Source: Roseibacillus ishigakijimensis (GTDB lineage: Bacteria > Verrucomicrobiota > Verrucomicrobiia > Verrucomicrobiales > Akkermansiaceae). Taken from it: a stretch of 42,123 nucleotides of DNA. The stretch covers positions 1 through 42,123 of the forward strand of contig NZ_JAENIO010000037.1 in the NCBI RefSeq assembly GCF_016595415.1, written 5' to 3'. The notes under the pieces are model-generated. The model searched no databases. It saw only the letters and a list, made by a program, of their open reading frames with translations, and was not told the origin of the DNA. Both the position numbers and the translations under genes were made by a program. How positions within the stretch are numbered: position 1 is the stretch's first letter; the number at the start of each line of letters is the position of its first letter. This document shows, one piece after another, positions 1-7,939 of the stretch.

Positions 1-11
1 AAAAAAACTCC

Positions 12-178
12 GCGCACCTCCGCGACTCTGTGTCTCTGCGTCAAAAAAACCCCAACCTCGTCACAGAGACGCTGAGACACCGAGTTCCACAGAGCCCAGT
101 CCTTCCAAAAAATCTCTGCGCACCTCCGCGACTCTGTGTCTCTGCGTCAAGACCCCCCCAACCTCGTCACAGAGACGC
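12..178. repeat. Two direct copies of a 61-bp intergenic repeat
   Basis: Positions 12-72 and 118-178 are near-identical copies offset by 106 bp. Each has a CTCTGTGTCTCTGCGTC core followed by GTCACAGAGACGC, which is partly its inverted complement, so each copy could fold on itself. No credible gene runs through it; the long minus-strand reading frame here is antisense to the gene starting at 292. I recall similar CAGAGAC-rich intergenic elements in verrucomicrobial and related genomes, but this is memory and not a search result. Confidence 0.75.
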
Positions 179-185
179 CGAGTCC

Positions 186-233
186 CTGAAACACTGAAAC
201 ACTGAAACACTGAAACACTGAAACACTGAAACA
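186..233. repeat. Octamer tandem repeat, six copies
   Basis: The unit CTGAAACA is repeated six times without interruption, starting at 186, 194, 202, 210, 218 and 226. It lies between the 61-bp repeats and the GTG of the first gene. The 8-bp period is not a multiple of three and the tract is noncoding. Such a perfect short array is expected to vary in copy number by slippage. Confidence 0.9.
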
Positions 234-291
234 CCGGCAACCTTCCCTTCTCTCCAGTTGCACACCCAGCCCTCGCAGCTAAGCTCCCTTC

Positions 292-885
292 GTGAATCGC
301 TGGTTCCTCATCGCCAAAGTATCTGCCGGGCTTCTGGTCCTTTGGTTGGGCATTTTCTGGGTCCGGACCCTGCTCGCGCCCCACATTCCTTCGGCAGAGC
401 GCGTGGCAGAGCTGGTGGAGAAGTCTGACCTCACGACTGCCAGTCCTCAAGAACGACAAAAATCCCTGCAGCAGATTGCCGAGGTGGTCAATGGTCTCGA
501 TCTCGATGCTCAGGAAAAAGCCCGCGCCACCTTGGAGGCCTTCTTCACCCAACTCAATGGTGCCGAGCGCGAACAATTCGTCGCCCTGACCGCTGAGTCC
601 TTCACCCGCTTCTTTGAGGCCCTCGATTCCCTCACCCCGCAGGCCCGGCGGGAATTCATCGAACGCGGCTTCCGCGAGCTGCAGAAGGACGATGCCGGGG
701 GCCGGCTGGAACGACTCCTCGCCCGCGATCCGGAAATTATGCAACGCATCACCGAAGAAGGGATGCGAGCTTACTTTCAAGACGCGAGCCCGGAAACCAA
801 GATGTCGCTCGCTCCCTTTCTCAAGGCCACCAGCGAGGTGATGGAAGGCACGCGAGCCCAACCTTTTGGAGGAAACCGCCCGTAG
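292..885 (+). CDS. Hypothetical membrane-anchored protein
   Basis: This is a 197-residue protein that I do not recognise. It starts at a GTG, with no clear ribosome binding site in the repeat-rich upstream DNA. Residues about 5-27 form one hydrophobic membrane segment; the remainder is a charged, helix-rich domain with many Glu, Arg and Ala residues, probably on the outer side of the membrane. It ends 9 bp before an ABC transporter ATPase gene and is probably cotranscribed with it, so an accessory role for that transporter is possible but unproven. An upstream minus-strand frame overlapping it lacks protein-like composition. Confidence 0.7.
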   Translation: MNRWFLIAKVSAGLLVLWLGIFWVRTLLAPHIPSAERVAELVEKSDLTTASPQERQKSLQQIAEVVNGLDLDAQEKARATLEAFFTQLNGAEREQFVALTAESFTRFFEALDSLTPQARREFIERGFRELQKDDAGGRLERLLARDPEIMQRITEEGMRAYFQDASPETKMSLAPFLKATSEVMEGTRAQPFGGNRP

Positions 886-894
886 AGAGACGCC

Positions 895-1782
895 ATGTTG
901 GAGATCGAAGGCTTGAAAAAATCATTCGCGGGCAAACCGGCTTTGCGGGGAGTCGATTTCTCGGTGGCGCGCGGGGAAATCTTCGGCCTCCTCGGTCACA
1001 ATGGCGCGGGCAAAAGCACCACCTTGGGAGCGCTCCTGGGCATGGTCACTCCCGATGCCGGCGAGACCCGGATCGACGGCATCCCGGTGCAACGGAACCG
1101 CGCCCAGGCCCTCGCCAAGGTGGGAGCCATCTTCGAGAGTCCCGGCTTCTACGACTACCTGAGTGGCTATCAGAATCTCAAGCTCCTGACCGGCTACTCC
1201 GGGGGAGTTTCCCGCGCGGCTCTGGACGAAGTGGTCGCCCGGGTGGAGCTGGACGACCGCATTCACTCCAAGGTGGGAACCTATTCCCACGGCATGCGCC
1301 AGCGCCTCGCCCTCGCCCAAGCGCTCTTGCCCGAGCCCGAGGTCCTCCTCCTCGACGAGCCCACCGACGGACTCGACCCGGAAGGCATCAAATGGTTCCG
1401 CGACTTCATCCTCAATCTCCGCGCGGAACGGGGCATGACCGTCCTTTTCAACAGCCACCTGCTGGCGGAAGTGGAGCAAATGTGCGATCGGGTCGTCATT
1501 CTGCAAGAAGGGCGGAAAGTATTTGAAGGCAGTGGTGCCGACCTCGAAGAAGACGAACTGATCCTGCATCTCGACCTCGAGCCCGCCGAACTGCGCTCCG
1601 CGCTTGCCGCCCAGTTCGGGGGCCGGGCCGCCGGAGAGCAACTGCTCCTGCCCAAGAACACCGACATCCCCGCCCTGGTCACCGCTGCGGTGGAAAAAGG
1701 CGGCCGGGTGCGCGAAGTGCGCCGGGTGCGCCGTTCCCTGGAGGACCTTTACTTGCAATTCTCACGCAAAGTCTCGCGATGA
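895..1782 (+). CDS. ABC-2 type transporter ATP-binding protein
   Basis: The 295-residue ATPase powers an ABC-2 export-type transporter at the cytoplasmic membrane. The Walker A motif GHNGAGKST is at residues 34-42, the signature region YSHGMRQ at 130-136 (the usual LSGGQ is modified), and Walker B VLLLDE with the catalytic Glu155 at 150-155, followed by the D-loop GLDPEG and a switch-region His near 181. The C-terminal 80 residues form the accessory domain common in CcmA/NatA-like ATPases. The stop overlaps the start of the permease gene by 4 bp (ATGA), so the two are translationally coupled. The substrate cannot be read from the sequence. Confidence 0.93.
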   Translation: MLEIEGLKKSFAGKPALRGVDFSVARGEIFGLLGHNGAGKSTTLGALLGMVTPDAGETRIDGIPVQRNRAQALAKVGAIFESPGFYDYLSGYQNLKLLTGYSGGVSRAALDEVVARVELDDRIHSKVGTYSHGMRQRLALAQALLPEPEVLLLDEPTDGLDPEGIKWFRDFILNLRAERGMTVLFNSHLLAEVEQMCDRVVILQEGRKVFEGSGADLEEDELILHLDLEPAELRSALAAQFGGRAAGEQLLLPKNTDIPALVTAAVEKGGRVREVRRVRRSLEDLYLQFSRKVSR

Positions 1783-2627
1783 TCTTTCTCAGCCAGCTCC
1801 GGGGCGAACTCGGCAAACTCTTCTCCCGCCGCCGCACCTACGTCGGTTACGCGGTCTTCCTCGTCTTCGAGCTCATCCTCCTCATCACCTTCCAAATCGA
1901 TGCCCTCCGCAATGGGCAGGAGGAATTCATGGAGCAAAACGGCCTCTCCGCCGAGAAATACTTCAGCTCGCTCACTGTGACCTTCATGGTGATGTCCTTC
2001 AGCCTTTTCCTGCTGGGGTCGATTTACTTCGCTCTCGTGGCGGGCGACATCGTGGCCAAGGAGGTGGAGGACGGCAACATGCGCATGGTGCTGGCCCGCC
2101 CGGTCTCGCGAGTGCGCATTCTCCTGCTCAAATTTCTCTCCATCTGTCTCTACACCATCACTTTCGTCCTCTTTGTCGGGGCCACCGGCTACGGCATGGC
2201 CCTCCTCGCGCTGGGTCCCGAAGGCGGTCTGATGGCCTTCAGCCCCAAGATGGGCCTCTTCGCGGTCTATCCCGACTGGAGGCCGGCCATGCTGCGCCTG
2301 GTGGTGGCCGCTCTCCTCATCGGGGTGAGCATGTGCACCATCTCGGCAGTGGGCTTCTTTTTCTCCTGTCTCAAGATGAAGCCCGCCACCGCCACCATCA
2401 TGGCCCTCAGCGTTCTTTTTCTGGACATGGTCTTGCAGGAATTCCCCATCTTCAAACCCCACGAAGAGAGCTTCATCACCTACAAAATGAGCACCTGGCT
2501 CTACGCCTTCGAGAATGATTTCCCCTGGGCCAAGCTGGCGGACAACTTCCTCGTTCTGGGTGGGCTCGACCTCAGCCTCTTCGCACTGGCTTGCCTGGTT
2601 TTCCAACTGCGCGACTTCAAAACCTGA
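1779..2627 (+). CDS. ABC-2 family transporter permease
   Basis: The 282-residue integral membrane protein has about six hydrophobic segments, the first at residues 22-40, then clusters near 65-90, 115-140, 170-200, 205-220 and 255-275. Its layout fits the ABC-2 permease family (NatB/GldF-like). It overlaps the ATPase gene by 4 bp and must be its partner. A conserved-looking cytoplasmic loop, EVEDGNMRMVLARPVSR, follows the second membrane segment; this matches the KE-E-GT---L--P-SR loop typical of the family and probably contacts the ATPase. The exported substrate is unknown. Confidence 0.88.
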   Translation: MIFLSQLRGELGKLFSRRRTYVGYAVFLVFELILLITFQIDALRNGQEEFMEQNGLSAEKYFSSLTVTFMVMSFSLFLLGSIYFALVAGDIVAKEVEDGNMRMVLARPVSRVRILLLKFLSICLYTITFVLFVGATGYGMALLALGPEGGLMAFSPKMGLFAVYPDWRPAMLRLVVAALLIGVSMCTISAVGFFFSCLKMKPATATIMALSVLFLDMVLQEFPIFKPHEESFITYKMSTWLYAFENDFPWAKLADNFLVLGGLDLSLFALACLVFQLRDFKT

Positions 2628-2685
2628 AGCCACTCGAAATCGACCGCAACTTCCCCCTCGCCGGGTGGTTCCATATCACCTATCG

Positions 2686-3303
2686 ATGATGGCCAGAGCC
2701 CCAATGACCGAATCGCCCCCTGATCCCGAAGCTGAGAACGCGCGCGACGTCGAACTGATGCTCGCGGTGCAGGCCACGGGCGATCACGAGGCCTTCCGCG
2801 AGCTCATCGAGCGCCACCAGAATGCGGTCATCGGCACGGTGGCCAAGATGCTCGGCAACGCCAACGAAGCCGAAGACATCGCCCAGCAGGTCTTCCTGCG
2901 TTTGTGGAAAGCCCGCCAGCGCTACCAGCCCAGCGCCAAGTTCACCACCTTTCTCTACACCATCACGCGCAACCTTGTTTTTAACGAAACCCGGCGCAAG
3001 TCCCGTCGCAAGGAATCCTCCCTCGACCAGCAAAAGGACGAACACGATCTGGAGCTACCGGCCAATCCCAACCAACGCCCCGACCGCGAGCAGGAGAACG
3101 CCGAGCTGCGGGCCGCCATCGACCAGGCCATCGAGCAATTACCAGAAAAACAGCGCCTTGCGGTCGTTCTGCGGCGTTACCAGAACCTCCCTTATGAGGA
3201 AATCGCGGAGGTGCTCGACCTCACCGTTTCGGCAGTGAAATCCCAGCTCTTTCGCGCCCGCACCACCCTGCGGGAGTCCTTGGCCAGCTATCTGGAGCAT
3301 TGA
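2686..3303 (+). CDS. ECF-type RNA polymerase sigma factor
   Basis: This 205-residue protein belongs to the sigma-70 extracytoplasmic-function group. Region 2 spans about residues 25-105, including the acidic NEAEDIAQQVFLRLW helix and FTTFLYTITRNL. Region 4 spans about 140-200, with LPEKQRLAVVLR, the YEEIAEVL helix and a VSAVKSQLFRAR recognition helix. ATG codons at 2686 and 2704 are both possible starts; the open frame extends further upstream but there reads into the permease gene. No anti-sigma factor gene is adjacent, so the signal it responds to is not evident. It lies 58 bp after the ABC permease and may be read with it. Confidence 0.92.
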   Translation: MMARAPMTESPPDPEAENARDVELMLAVQATGDHEAFRELIERHQNAVIGTVAKMLGNANEAEDIAQQVFLRLWKARQRYQPSAKFTTFLYTITRNLVFNETRRKSRRKESSLDQQKDEHDLELPANPNQRPDREQENAELRAAIDQAIEQLPEKQRLAVVLRRYQNLPYEEIAEVLDLTVSAVKSQLFRARTTLRESLASYLEH

Positions 3304-3404
3304 CCACCAGCGAAAAGTCGGCTCCGTCGTGAAAGGCGGCCCCGGGCGGATTCGTCTAGTTGCCTTGTCGGCCCGGGCGTGCTAGCGTCCGCGCCCGCTG
3401 GATC

Positions 3405-3617
3405 ATGAAGCGCCTCACTTTTCCATTTGCCCTCTCTACCCTCTGCTGCACCAGCCTGACCAGTTGTTCCCTGCTCCTGGACTCCGTCTTTTCCTCTGGG
3501 AGGGAAGAGGCCGCCCTCGAACGCCGGGCCAAGCAGTATGAAAAGGATGGCAAATCCAAAAGGGAGGCCAGTCGTCACGCCTTCTACGATTCCGTCGGCT
3601 TCCCCACCGGATACTAA
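3405..3617 (+). CDS. Small hypothetical lipoprotein
   Basis: The 70-residue protein starts at the ATG at 3405. It has a classic lipoprotein signal: positively charged N-terminus, hydrophobic stretch and lipobox LTSC, giving acylation at about Cys21. The mature part is short, charged and rich in Arg, Lys and Glu. I do not recognise it. It ends 12 bp before the HemX/CcsA-like gene and may be cotranscribed with the heme genes. Cys residues just before the lipobox leave the exact acylated residue slightly uncertain. Confidence 0.6.
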   Translation: MKRLTFPFALSTLCCTSLTSCSLLLDSVFSSGREEAALERRAKQYEKDGKSKREASRHAFYDSVGFPTGY

Positions 3618-3629
3618 GCCCTTTTCCCT

Positions 3630-4397
3630 ATGATCGAACGCTGGCTCCTCGCTCTCGCCACCGCTTTCGCCGCCTTTGCCGCGGTCAATGCCTGGCGCGC
3701 CCTCCTTCACGGCCACCGCAGCCACTGGACCCTTCCCTTGCTCGGCCTGACCTTCGTCATCCAGCTCATGGCCCTGGGCATTCGGGGAGAAATGCGCGGA
3801 GCCTGCCCTCTCTCCGATCCCGGCGAAATCCTCGCTTTTCTCTCCTGGTCACTGGTCCTCTTCTACCTCCTCGTCGGGCCCGCCTACCGCCTCTCCTTGC
3901 TCGGACTCTTCACCGCCCCGGTGGTCGTCCTGCTCCATCTCATCGCCCTGCTCCCCGGCATGATGTCGCTCCAGCCCGAGCGCGTGCTGGGCACGGATCC
4001 CTGGCGCGAGACCCATGCCGCGCTCTCCGTCCTCTCCTTCGGCTCCCTCACCCTGTCCGCCGTCTCCGGCTGCATGTTTCTCATTCTCGACAAACTCCTC
4101 AAGGACAAGAAATTATCAGGAAATCTCTTCAACAACCTTCCTTCGGTGCACAATCTCATCGACTCCACCAAGCGGCTTCTTCTGGTGGGAGTGCTCATCC
4201 TCACCGTCGGCATCGTGGCCGGCTTCGCCACCCCGGGGCTCGGCTTTAACAAGCACCTGATCATCGCCTCCGTGGTTTGGCTGGCCTACCTCGTCCTCGT
4301 CGCCCTGGCCTACTTCCGCGGCCTCCCGCCCCACCGTCTCGCCCTTTCCTCCGTGGTCTTCTTCCTCCTCTCTCTCCCGGCTTTTGGACTCATCTAA
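3630..4397 (+). CDS. HemX/CcsA-like cytochrome c assembly membrane protein
   Basis: The 255-residue multispanning protein has about eight hydrophobic segments. It fits the cytochrome c assembly (CcsA/HemX-like) family: WRETHAALSVLSFG contains the conserved His in a membrane-helix context, and a second conserved region follows in the C-terminal half, with a His at the start of HNLIDSTKRLLL. It lies directly upstream of hemA, 10 bp before its ATG. In several bacteria a HemX protein is encoded beside hemA and affects glutamyl-tRNA reductase level. Whether this copy handles heme or only modulates HemA cannot be decided here. Confidence 0.82.
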   Translation: MIERWLLALATAFAAFAAVNAWRALLHGHRSHWTLPLLGLTFVIQLMALGIRGEMRGACPLSDPGEILAFLSWSLVLFYLLVGPAYRLSLLGLFTAPVVVLLHLIALLPGMMSLQPERVLGTDPWRETHAALSVLSFGSLTLSAVSGCMFLILDKLLKDKKLSGNLFNNLPSVHNLIDSTKRLLLVGVLILTVGIVAGFATPGLGFNKHLIIASVVWLAYLVLVALAYFRGLPPHRLALSSVVFFLLSLPAFGLI

Positions 4398-4407
4398 TTC
4401 CATTCTG

Positions 4408-5412
4408 ATGAAACTTTTCTGCCTGGGCCTCAATCACGAGACCGCGCCGGTCGAATTGCGCGAGAAGGTCTCCATTTCCAACACTCATCTGGGAGAGGAG
4501 TCTTCCGCCCTCGCCCAACATGCCGCCATCGCGGAGGGAGTGGTCATCTCCACCTGCAACCGCACCGAGTTCTACCTCGCCGCCGAATCCCGCGAAGCCG
4601 CCGCCAGCGCCCTTGCCGACCACCTGCAGAGCCACTTCGGCCTCGCTGTCGACGAGCATTTCTACGAAAAGAACGCCCGCGAGGCCGCCGTCCATCTCTG
4701 CCGCGTGGTCAGCGGCCTGGACTCCATGGTGCTCGGCGAAACCGAGATTTTCGGCCAGGTCAAAAAGGCCTACGCCGCCGCCCTTGACGCCGGAGTCACT
4801 GGCGGGGTGCTCAACCGCCTTTTCCAGCGGGCCTTCTCCGTGGGCAAAAAAGTGCGCAATTCCACCGGCATCCAGGAGGGGCAAACCTCCGTCGGCAGTG
4901 TGGCCGTGGACTTGGCGGAAAAAATCTTCGGCCACCTCAAGGAGTCTCAGGTGATGGTCATTGGAGCGGGCGAGATGTCGCGCACCACCGCCCAGTCTCT
5001 TCTCTCCCGCGGCGCACAGAGCATGTTCGTCACCAATCGCTCCTACGACAAAGCGGTCGAGCTGGCCAAGGACATGGGCGGCTCCGCCATCCGCTTCGAC
5101 GACTGGGAAGACTCCCTCACCCGCGTGGATATCATCATCTCCTCCACCGGCGCTCCTCACCACGTCATTCGCCCCGAGCATATTGAGAAAGTCCGCCGGA
5201 AGCGCAAATTCCGCCCCCTCCTGATGGTGGACATCGCCGTCCCTCGCGACATCGACCCGGAAGTGGGCGAAATCGACGAAGTTTACCTCTACGATGTCGA
5301 CGGCTTGCAGGTTCTCGCTGCCGAGGCCCGCAAACGACGCCAAGAGCAAATCCGCCTTTGCGAAGCGATCATCGAAGAAGAACTGGCCAAGTCGCACTTG
5401 CCGGGTTTGTAA
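4408..5412 (+). CDS. hemA: Glutamyl-tRNA reductase (short form)
   Basis: The enzyme reduces glutamyl-tRNA(Glu) to glutamate-1-semialdehyde with NADPH, the first step of C5-pathway tetrapyrrole synthesis. The catalytic cysteine is Cys50 in ISTCNRTE, the family's usual position. GLDSMVLGETEIFGQVK follows at about 103-119, and the NADPH-binding loop VIGAGEMS at about 184-191. At 334 residues it is well below the roughly 420 of E. coli-type enzymes: it ends in the helical linker (EARKRRQEQI) and lacks nearly all of the C-terminal dimerisation domain. The stop is clean with no sign of frameshift, and I recall similarly short HemA proteins in Chlamydiae and Akkermansia. The ATG at 4408 is preferred over 4384, which lies inside the upstream gene. 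Confidence 0.94.
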   Translation: MKLFCLGLNHETAPVELREKVSISNTHLGEESSALAQHAAIAEGVVISTCNRTEFYLAAESREAAASALADHLQSHFGLAVDEHFYEKNAREAAVHLCRVVSGLDSMVLGETEIFGQVKKAYAAALDAGVTGGVLNRLFQRAFSVGKKVRNSTGIQEGQTSVGSVAVDLAEKIFGHLKESQVMVIGAGEMSRTTAQSLLSRGAQSMFVTNRSYDKAVELAKDMGGSAIRFDDWEDSLTRVDIIISSTGAPHHVIRPEHIEKVRRKRKFRPLLMVDIAVPRDIDPEVGEIDEVYLYDVDGLQVLAAEARKRRQEQIRLCEAIIEEELAKSHLPGL

Positions 5413-5454
5413 TGCACTTGTCGCAAGACCATCCCGACAAACCGACCCCCAGCC

Positions 5455-5811
5455 ATGCTCCTCTTCCTCCGCCTCGCCTCCGACCCGGCCATCCTCAAGC
5501 GTGCCTTCGTCCTCGCCCTACTGGTGGGAACCATCCTCAACCTCATCAATCAAGGCGAAGCCATGCTCGCCGGTGCCTGGGGCGACATCGCCTGGACCAA
5601 ATTTCTCCTCACCTACTGCGTGCCCTTTTGCGTGAGCACCTACTCCGCCACCAGCGCCAAGATTCGCTTCGACCCCGGCACCCGCGCCTACCTCGCCACT
5701 CGCCTGAAATGCGTGAACTGTGGCGTCACCGAAATCGCGGTGGAAGAGGGTGACCTCATTCCCCCCTGCCCCCACTGCCAGGAAAAGACCGATTTTCGCA
5801 AAGCCAGCTAA
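5455..5811 (+). CDS. nrtS: NrtS-like small nitrate/nitrite transporter with C-terminal zinc ribbon
   Basis: The 118-residue protein has two hydrophobic segments (about residues 16-32 and 47-63) joined by a short loop. The INQGEA motif and the LTYCVPFCVSTYSA stretch match what I recall of the NrtS family, small two-helix nitrate/nitrite transporters described in cyanobacteria. It adds a C-terminal treble-clef or zinc-ribbon-like extension with Cys86, Cys89, Cys105 and Cys108. It lies 42 bp after hemA on the same strand. The symbol rests on motif memory; the transported ion is inferred from the family only. Confidence 0.65.
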   Translation: MLLFLRLASDPAILKRAFVLALLVGTILNLINQGEAMLAGAWGDIAWTKFLLTYCVPFCVSTYSATSAKIRFDPGTRAYLATRLKCVNCGVTEIAVEEGDLIPPCPHCQEKTDFRKAS

Positions 5812-6132
5812 CACCTCCACCCTCGCTGCGGGTTCGGTAGCGAATCAGTTTCCACATCGCTCTTACTCAGGTCTTATCGAATCATTCTCCTCCCACCCGA
5901 ATCAGAGCAGCAGAATAGCCGCGGCTTCGTCCTACGACGCCTCCCCGGCCCTTGCTCACCCTCTCTTCACCCGGTCCGAAAAGCCCTCCTAATTTGTCGG
6001 GTTCACACAAGCCCACTGTCTGATTTCTGTTATCAATCTGGTAATCATGGAGAAGAAACCACCTTCTTCCTGAAAACGATTGGTTAACCAAATTCCCAGC
6101 TAAACGCACGGGATTTTAATCCAAAAACCCAG
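5812..6132. other. Intergenic leader of the PEP-CTERM gene
   Basis: This 321-bp stretch has no credible gene; the short open frames show no protein-like pattern. It becomes AT-richer toward its right end and carries a perfect 12-bp palindrome at 6080-6091. It should hold the promoter of the gene at 6133, but I could not pick a convincing -35/-10 pair. Confidence 0.6.
6080..6091. promoter_or_regulatory. Perfect palindrome, possible operator
   Basis: TTGGTTAACCAA is a perfect 12-bp palindrome centred about 47 bp upstream of the ATG of the PEP-CTERM gene. Its position suits an operator or a 5'-leader element. No cognate regulator is encoded nearby and a single site could be chance. Confidence 0.35.
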
Positions 6133-7821
6133 ATGAAACCAAAATTCAATCACATGTCGCCACTCAGAGGGAAACGCTCCCTCTCCCGGTTCTTGCCAAC
6201 CCTCATCACCCCCTTTGCCATGAGCCCAGTGATGGCCCAGACCAACTGGACAGGAACAAACAGTAGCGATCCCACCGATGCCGGGAACTGGTCGGCTGGA
6301 GTTCCGGTCCCCGCTGACGATGGGACCAACACCACCATGTTCGTCACCGATACCAGTGTCAACCAGCCGACCATCGCAAGTGATATCTCCTCTGACTGGG
6401 ACATCGTGGTCGGGAATGATAGTGGCTTCACTTCCGTCCTGAACCAAACCGCTGGCACCCTCGCTACCGGCAACAACAACTGGATGTTCGTCGGGCAAAA
6501 CGGTGGTGCGGGCACTTATAATCTCAACGGGAGCGGCAACCTCTCGGCTGGCAAACTACACATCAGCTCATGGGGCGGTGGCGGTGGCACTGGCGAAGTA
6601 AACGTCAACACTTCGGGAACTTTGACCACCTACAGCGACGCCGCCTTCTCCAACGCTACTCTCAGTAACCCCAGTATCATGGTGGGCGAAAACAATGGCA
6701 ACGGCACGTTGAATCTCCTGAACGGCACCATTGATGCCAGCTCCAAGGTGACCTTCGGAGCCTCCGGAAATTCGACTGGCAACCTGAATATCAGTGGTGG
6801 CAACTTCGACATCGAGACCGAACTGTGGTTGGGCCATTTTGGAGGAGGCAACGCCATCCAGAATGGTGGCTCAATCAGTACCGGAGGTTGGTTTGTCCTT
6901 GGACGAAATTCCGGCAGCAATGGCAATTTCACCCTCAACGAGGGCACCGTCAACGCAGCCACGGGAAATGGCCATGCCACGGTAGGAGCGATCGGCACTG
7001 CTCAGGGCTCTCTCACCATCAATGGCGGGACTTTCAATACCGGCACTCCGGGCTCCCATGCCGCTGATCTCATCATTGGCGAAAGTGGAACGGGCTCCCT
7101 CACCATGACAGGCGGGAACGCCAATATCAGCGGAGGACTGCGCATTGCGGCAGCGGGCGGAAGCACCGGAACGGTCAACCTCGATGGAGGGGTGCTCGCA
7201 ATCACGGACGGCACCATCGAAACGGGAGGAACGGGAACTCTGAATTTCAATGGGGGCACCTTGAGCCTGACCGACACCGGAGGGGCTTTATCGAAAATCG
7301 GCACGGGAAATCTCACCGTAACAGGCACAGCCGGAGGGACAAGTGGCGCGATCAGCTCCTTCACGGTAGCCGCCGGAGGGCTCTATCTCGCAGACAACTT
7401 GGAGACCACCAGTCTCACCATCGCCGCCGATGCGATATTGGGAGCAGCTGATTCTGCTGCTGAAATCTCGGGAAATCTCCACTTTGACAGTGGCGGACTC
7501 CTCGATCTCACGAACGGAATTCTCACCCTCGCCAGCGGAAGCTCTCTCACTTTCGGGGGATTCAGTCTGAGCGACATCCTGGGTGATGATCCCCTGACGG
7601 CGATGGCGGGAACCTACACCCTGATCGAGGGCGATTTTCTTTTGGACAGCACGAACTTGGAAAACTTTGGAGAAGAAAACGCCTTTCTTCGCGAGGACGG
7701 CATGAAGGTGTGGTTTCACGAAGGAAGTCTCGGCTATACCGTTGCCCCTATTCCGGAGCCTTCCACCCTGCTCTTAGGTGGTATGAGCCTCCTCGCTTTG
7801 CTCGGTTGGCGAAAGCGGTGA
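6133..7821 (+). CDS. PEP-CTERM anchored beta-solenoid-like surface protein
   Basis: The 562-residue secreted protein has an N-terminal signal peptide ending near VMA-Q (residue about 35). A long Gly/Asn/Thr/Ser-rich body follows, with irregular repeats of the type NGGTF, GGSLTINGG and GTVNLDGG, typical of right-handed beta-solenoid, autotransporter-like passenger sequences. The last 23 residues are a textbook PEP-CTERM signal: IPEPST, a hydrophobic helix, then GWRKR. In known systems exosortase recognises this tail and the protein goes to the surface or exopolysaccharide matrix; no exosortase is encoded in this window. ATG 6133 and ATG 6154 are both possible starts. A terminator follows at 7859-7889. 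Confidence 0.9.
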   Translation: MKPKFNHMSPLRGKRSLSRFLPTLITPFAMSPVMAQTNWTGTNSSDPTDAGNWSAGVPVPADDGTNTTMFVTDTSVNQPTIASDISSDWDIVVGNDSGFTSVLNQTAGTLATGNNNWMFVGQNGGAGTYNLNGSGNLSAGKLHISSWGGGGGTGEVNVNTSGTLTTYSDAAFSNATLSNPSIMVGENNGNGTLNLLNGTIDASSKVTFGASGNSTGNLNISGGNFDIETELWLGHFGGGNAIQNGGSISTGGWFVLGRNSGSNGNFTLNEGTVNAATGNGHATVGAIGTAQGSLTINGGTFNTGTPGSHAADLIIGESGTGSLTMTGGNANISGGLRIAAAGGSTGTVNLDGGVLAITDGTIETGGTGTLNFNGGTLSLTDTGGALSKIGTGNLTVTGTAGGTSGAISSFTVAAGGLYLADNLETTSLTIAADAILGAADSAAEISGNLHFDSGGLLDLTNGILTLASGSSLTFGGFSLSDILGDDPLTAMAGTYTLIEGDFLLDSTNLENFGEENAFLREDGMKVWFHEGSLGYTVAPIPEPSTLLLGGMSLLALLGWRKR

Positions 7822-7858
7822 ACGGGACTCATTGAACGAGCTCTCTTCATTCCAAAAG

Positions 7859-7889
7859 CCCGCCAGAGAATTTCTCTGGGCGGGTTTTT
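7859..7889 (+). terminator. Rho-independent terminator after the PEP-CTERM gene
   Basis: The left arm CCCGCCAGAG pairs with the right arm CTCTGGGCGGG, leaving one bulged base and a short AATTT-type loop, and is followed by TTTTTC. It lies 37 bp after the stop of the PEP-CTERM gene and upstream of the halogenase ATG. It therefore separates the two transcripts and argues that the halogenase has its own promoter or depends on read-through. Confidence 0.85.
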
Positions 7890-7939
7890 CTTCTGCCAGC
7901 TTGCCAAGCCCGGCACACTTTTTCACACTCAATAAACCC

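Noticed and set aside
61-861. A 266-residue minus-strand open frame covering the first repeat patch and the first gene.
   Set aside because: It is antisense to the plausible membrane protein gene, runs through tandem repeats (visible as VFQCFSVS repeats) and has no domain signal.
922-1758. Long minus-strand frame opposite the ABC ATPase.
   Set aside because: Shadow of a GC-rich gene: low-complexity His/Glu/Gly composition and antisense to clear Walker motifs.
3360-3404. Upstream extension of the small lipoprotein.
   Set aside because: The extension would bury the lipoprotein signal; the ATG at 3405 gives a clean lipobox.
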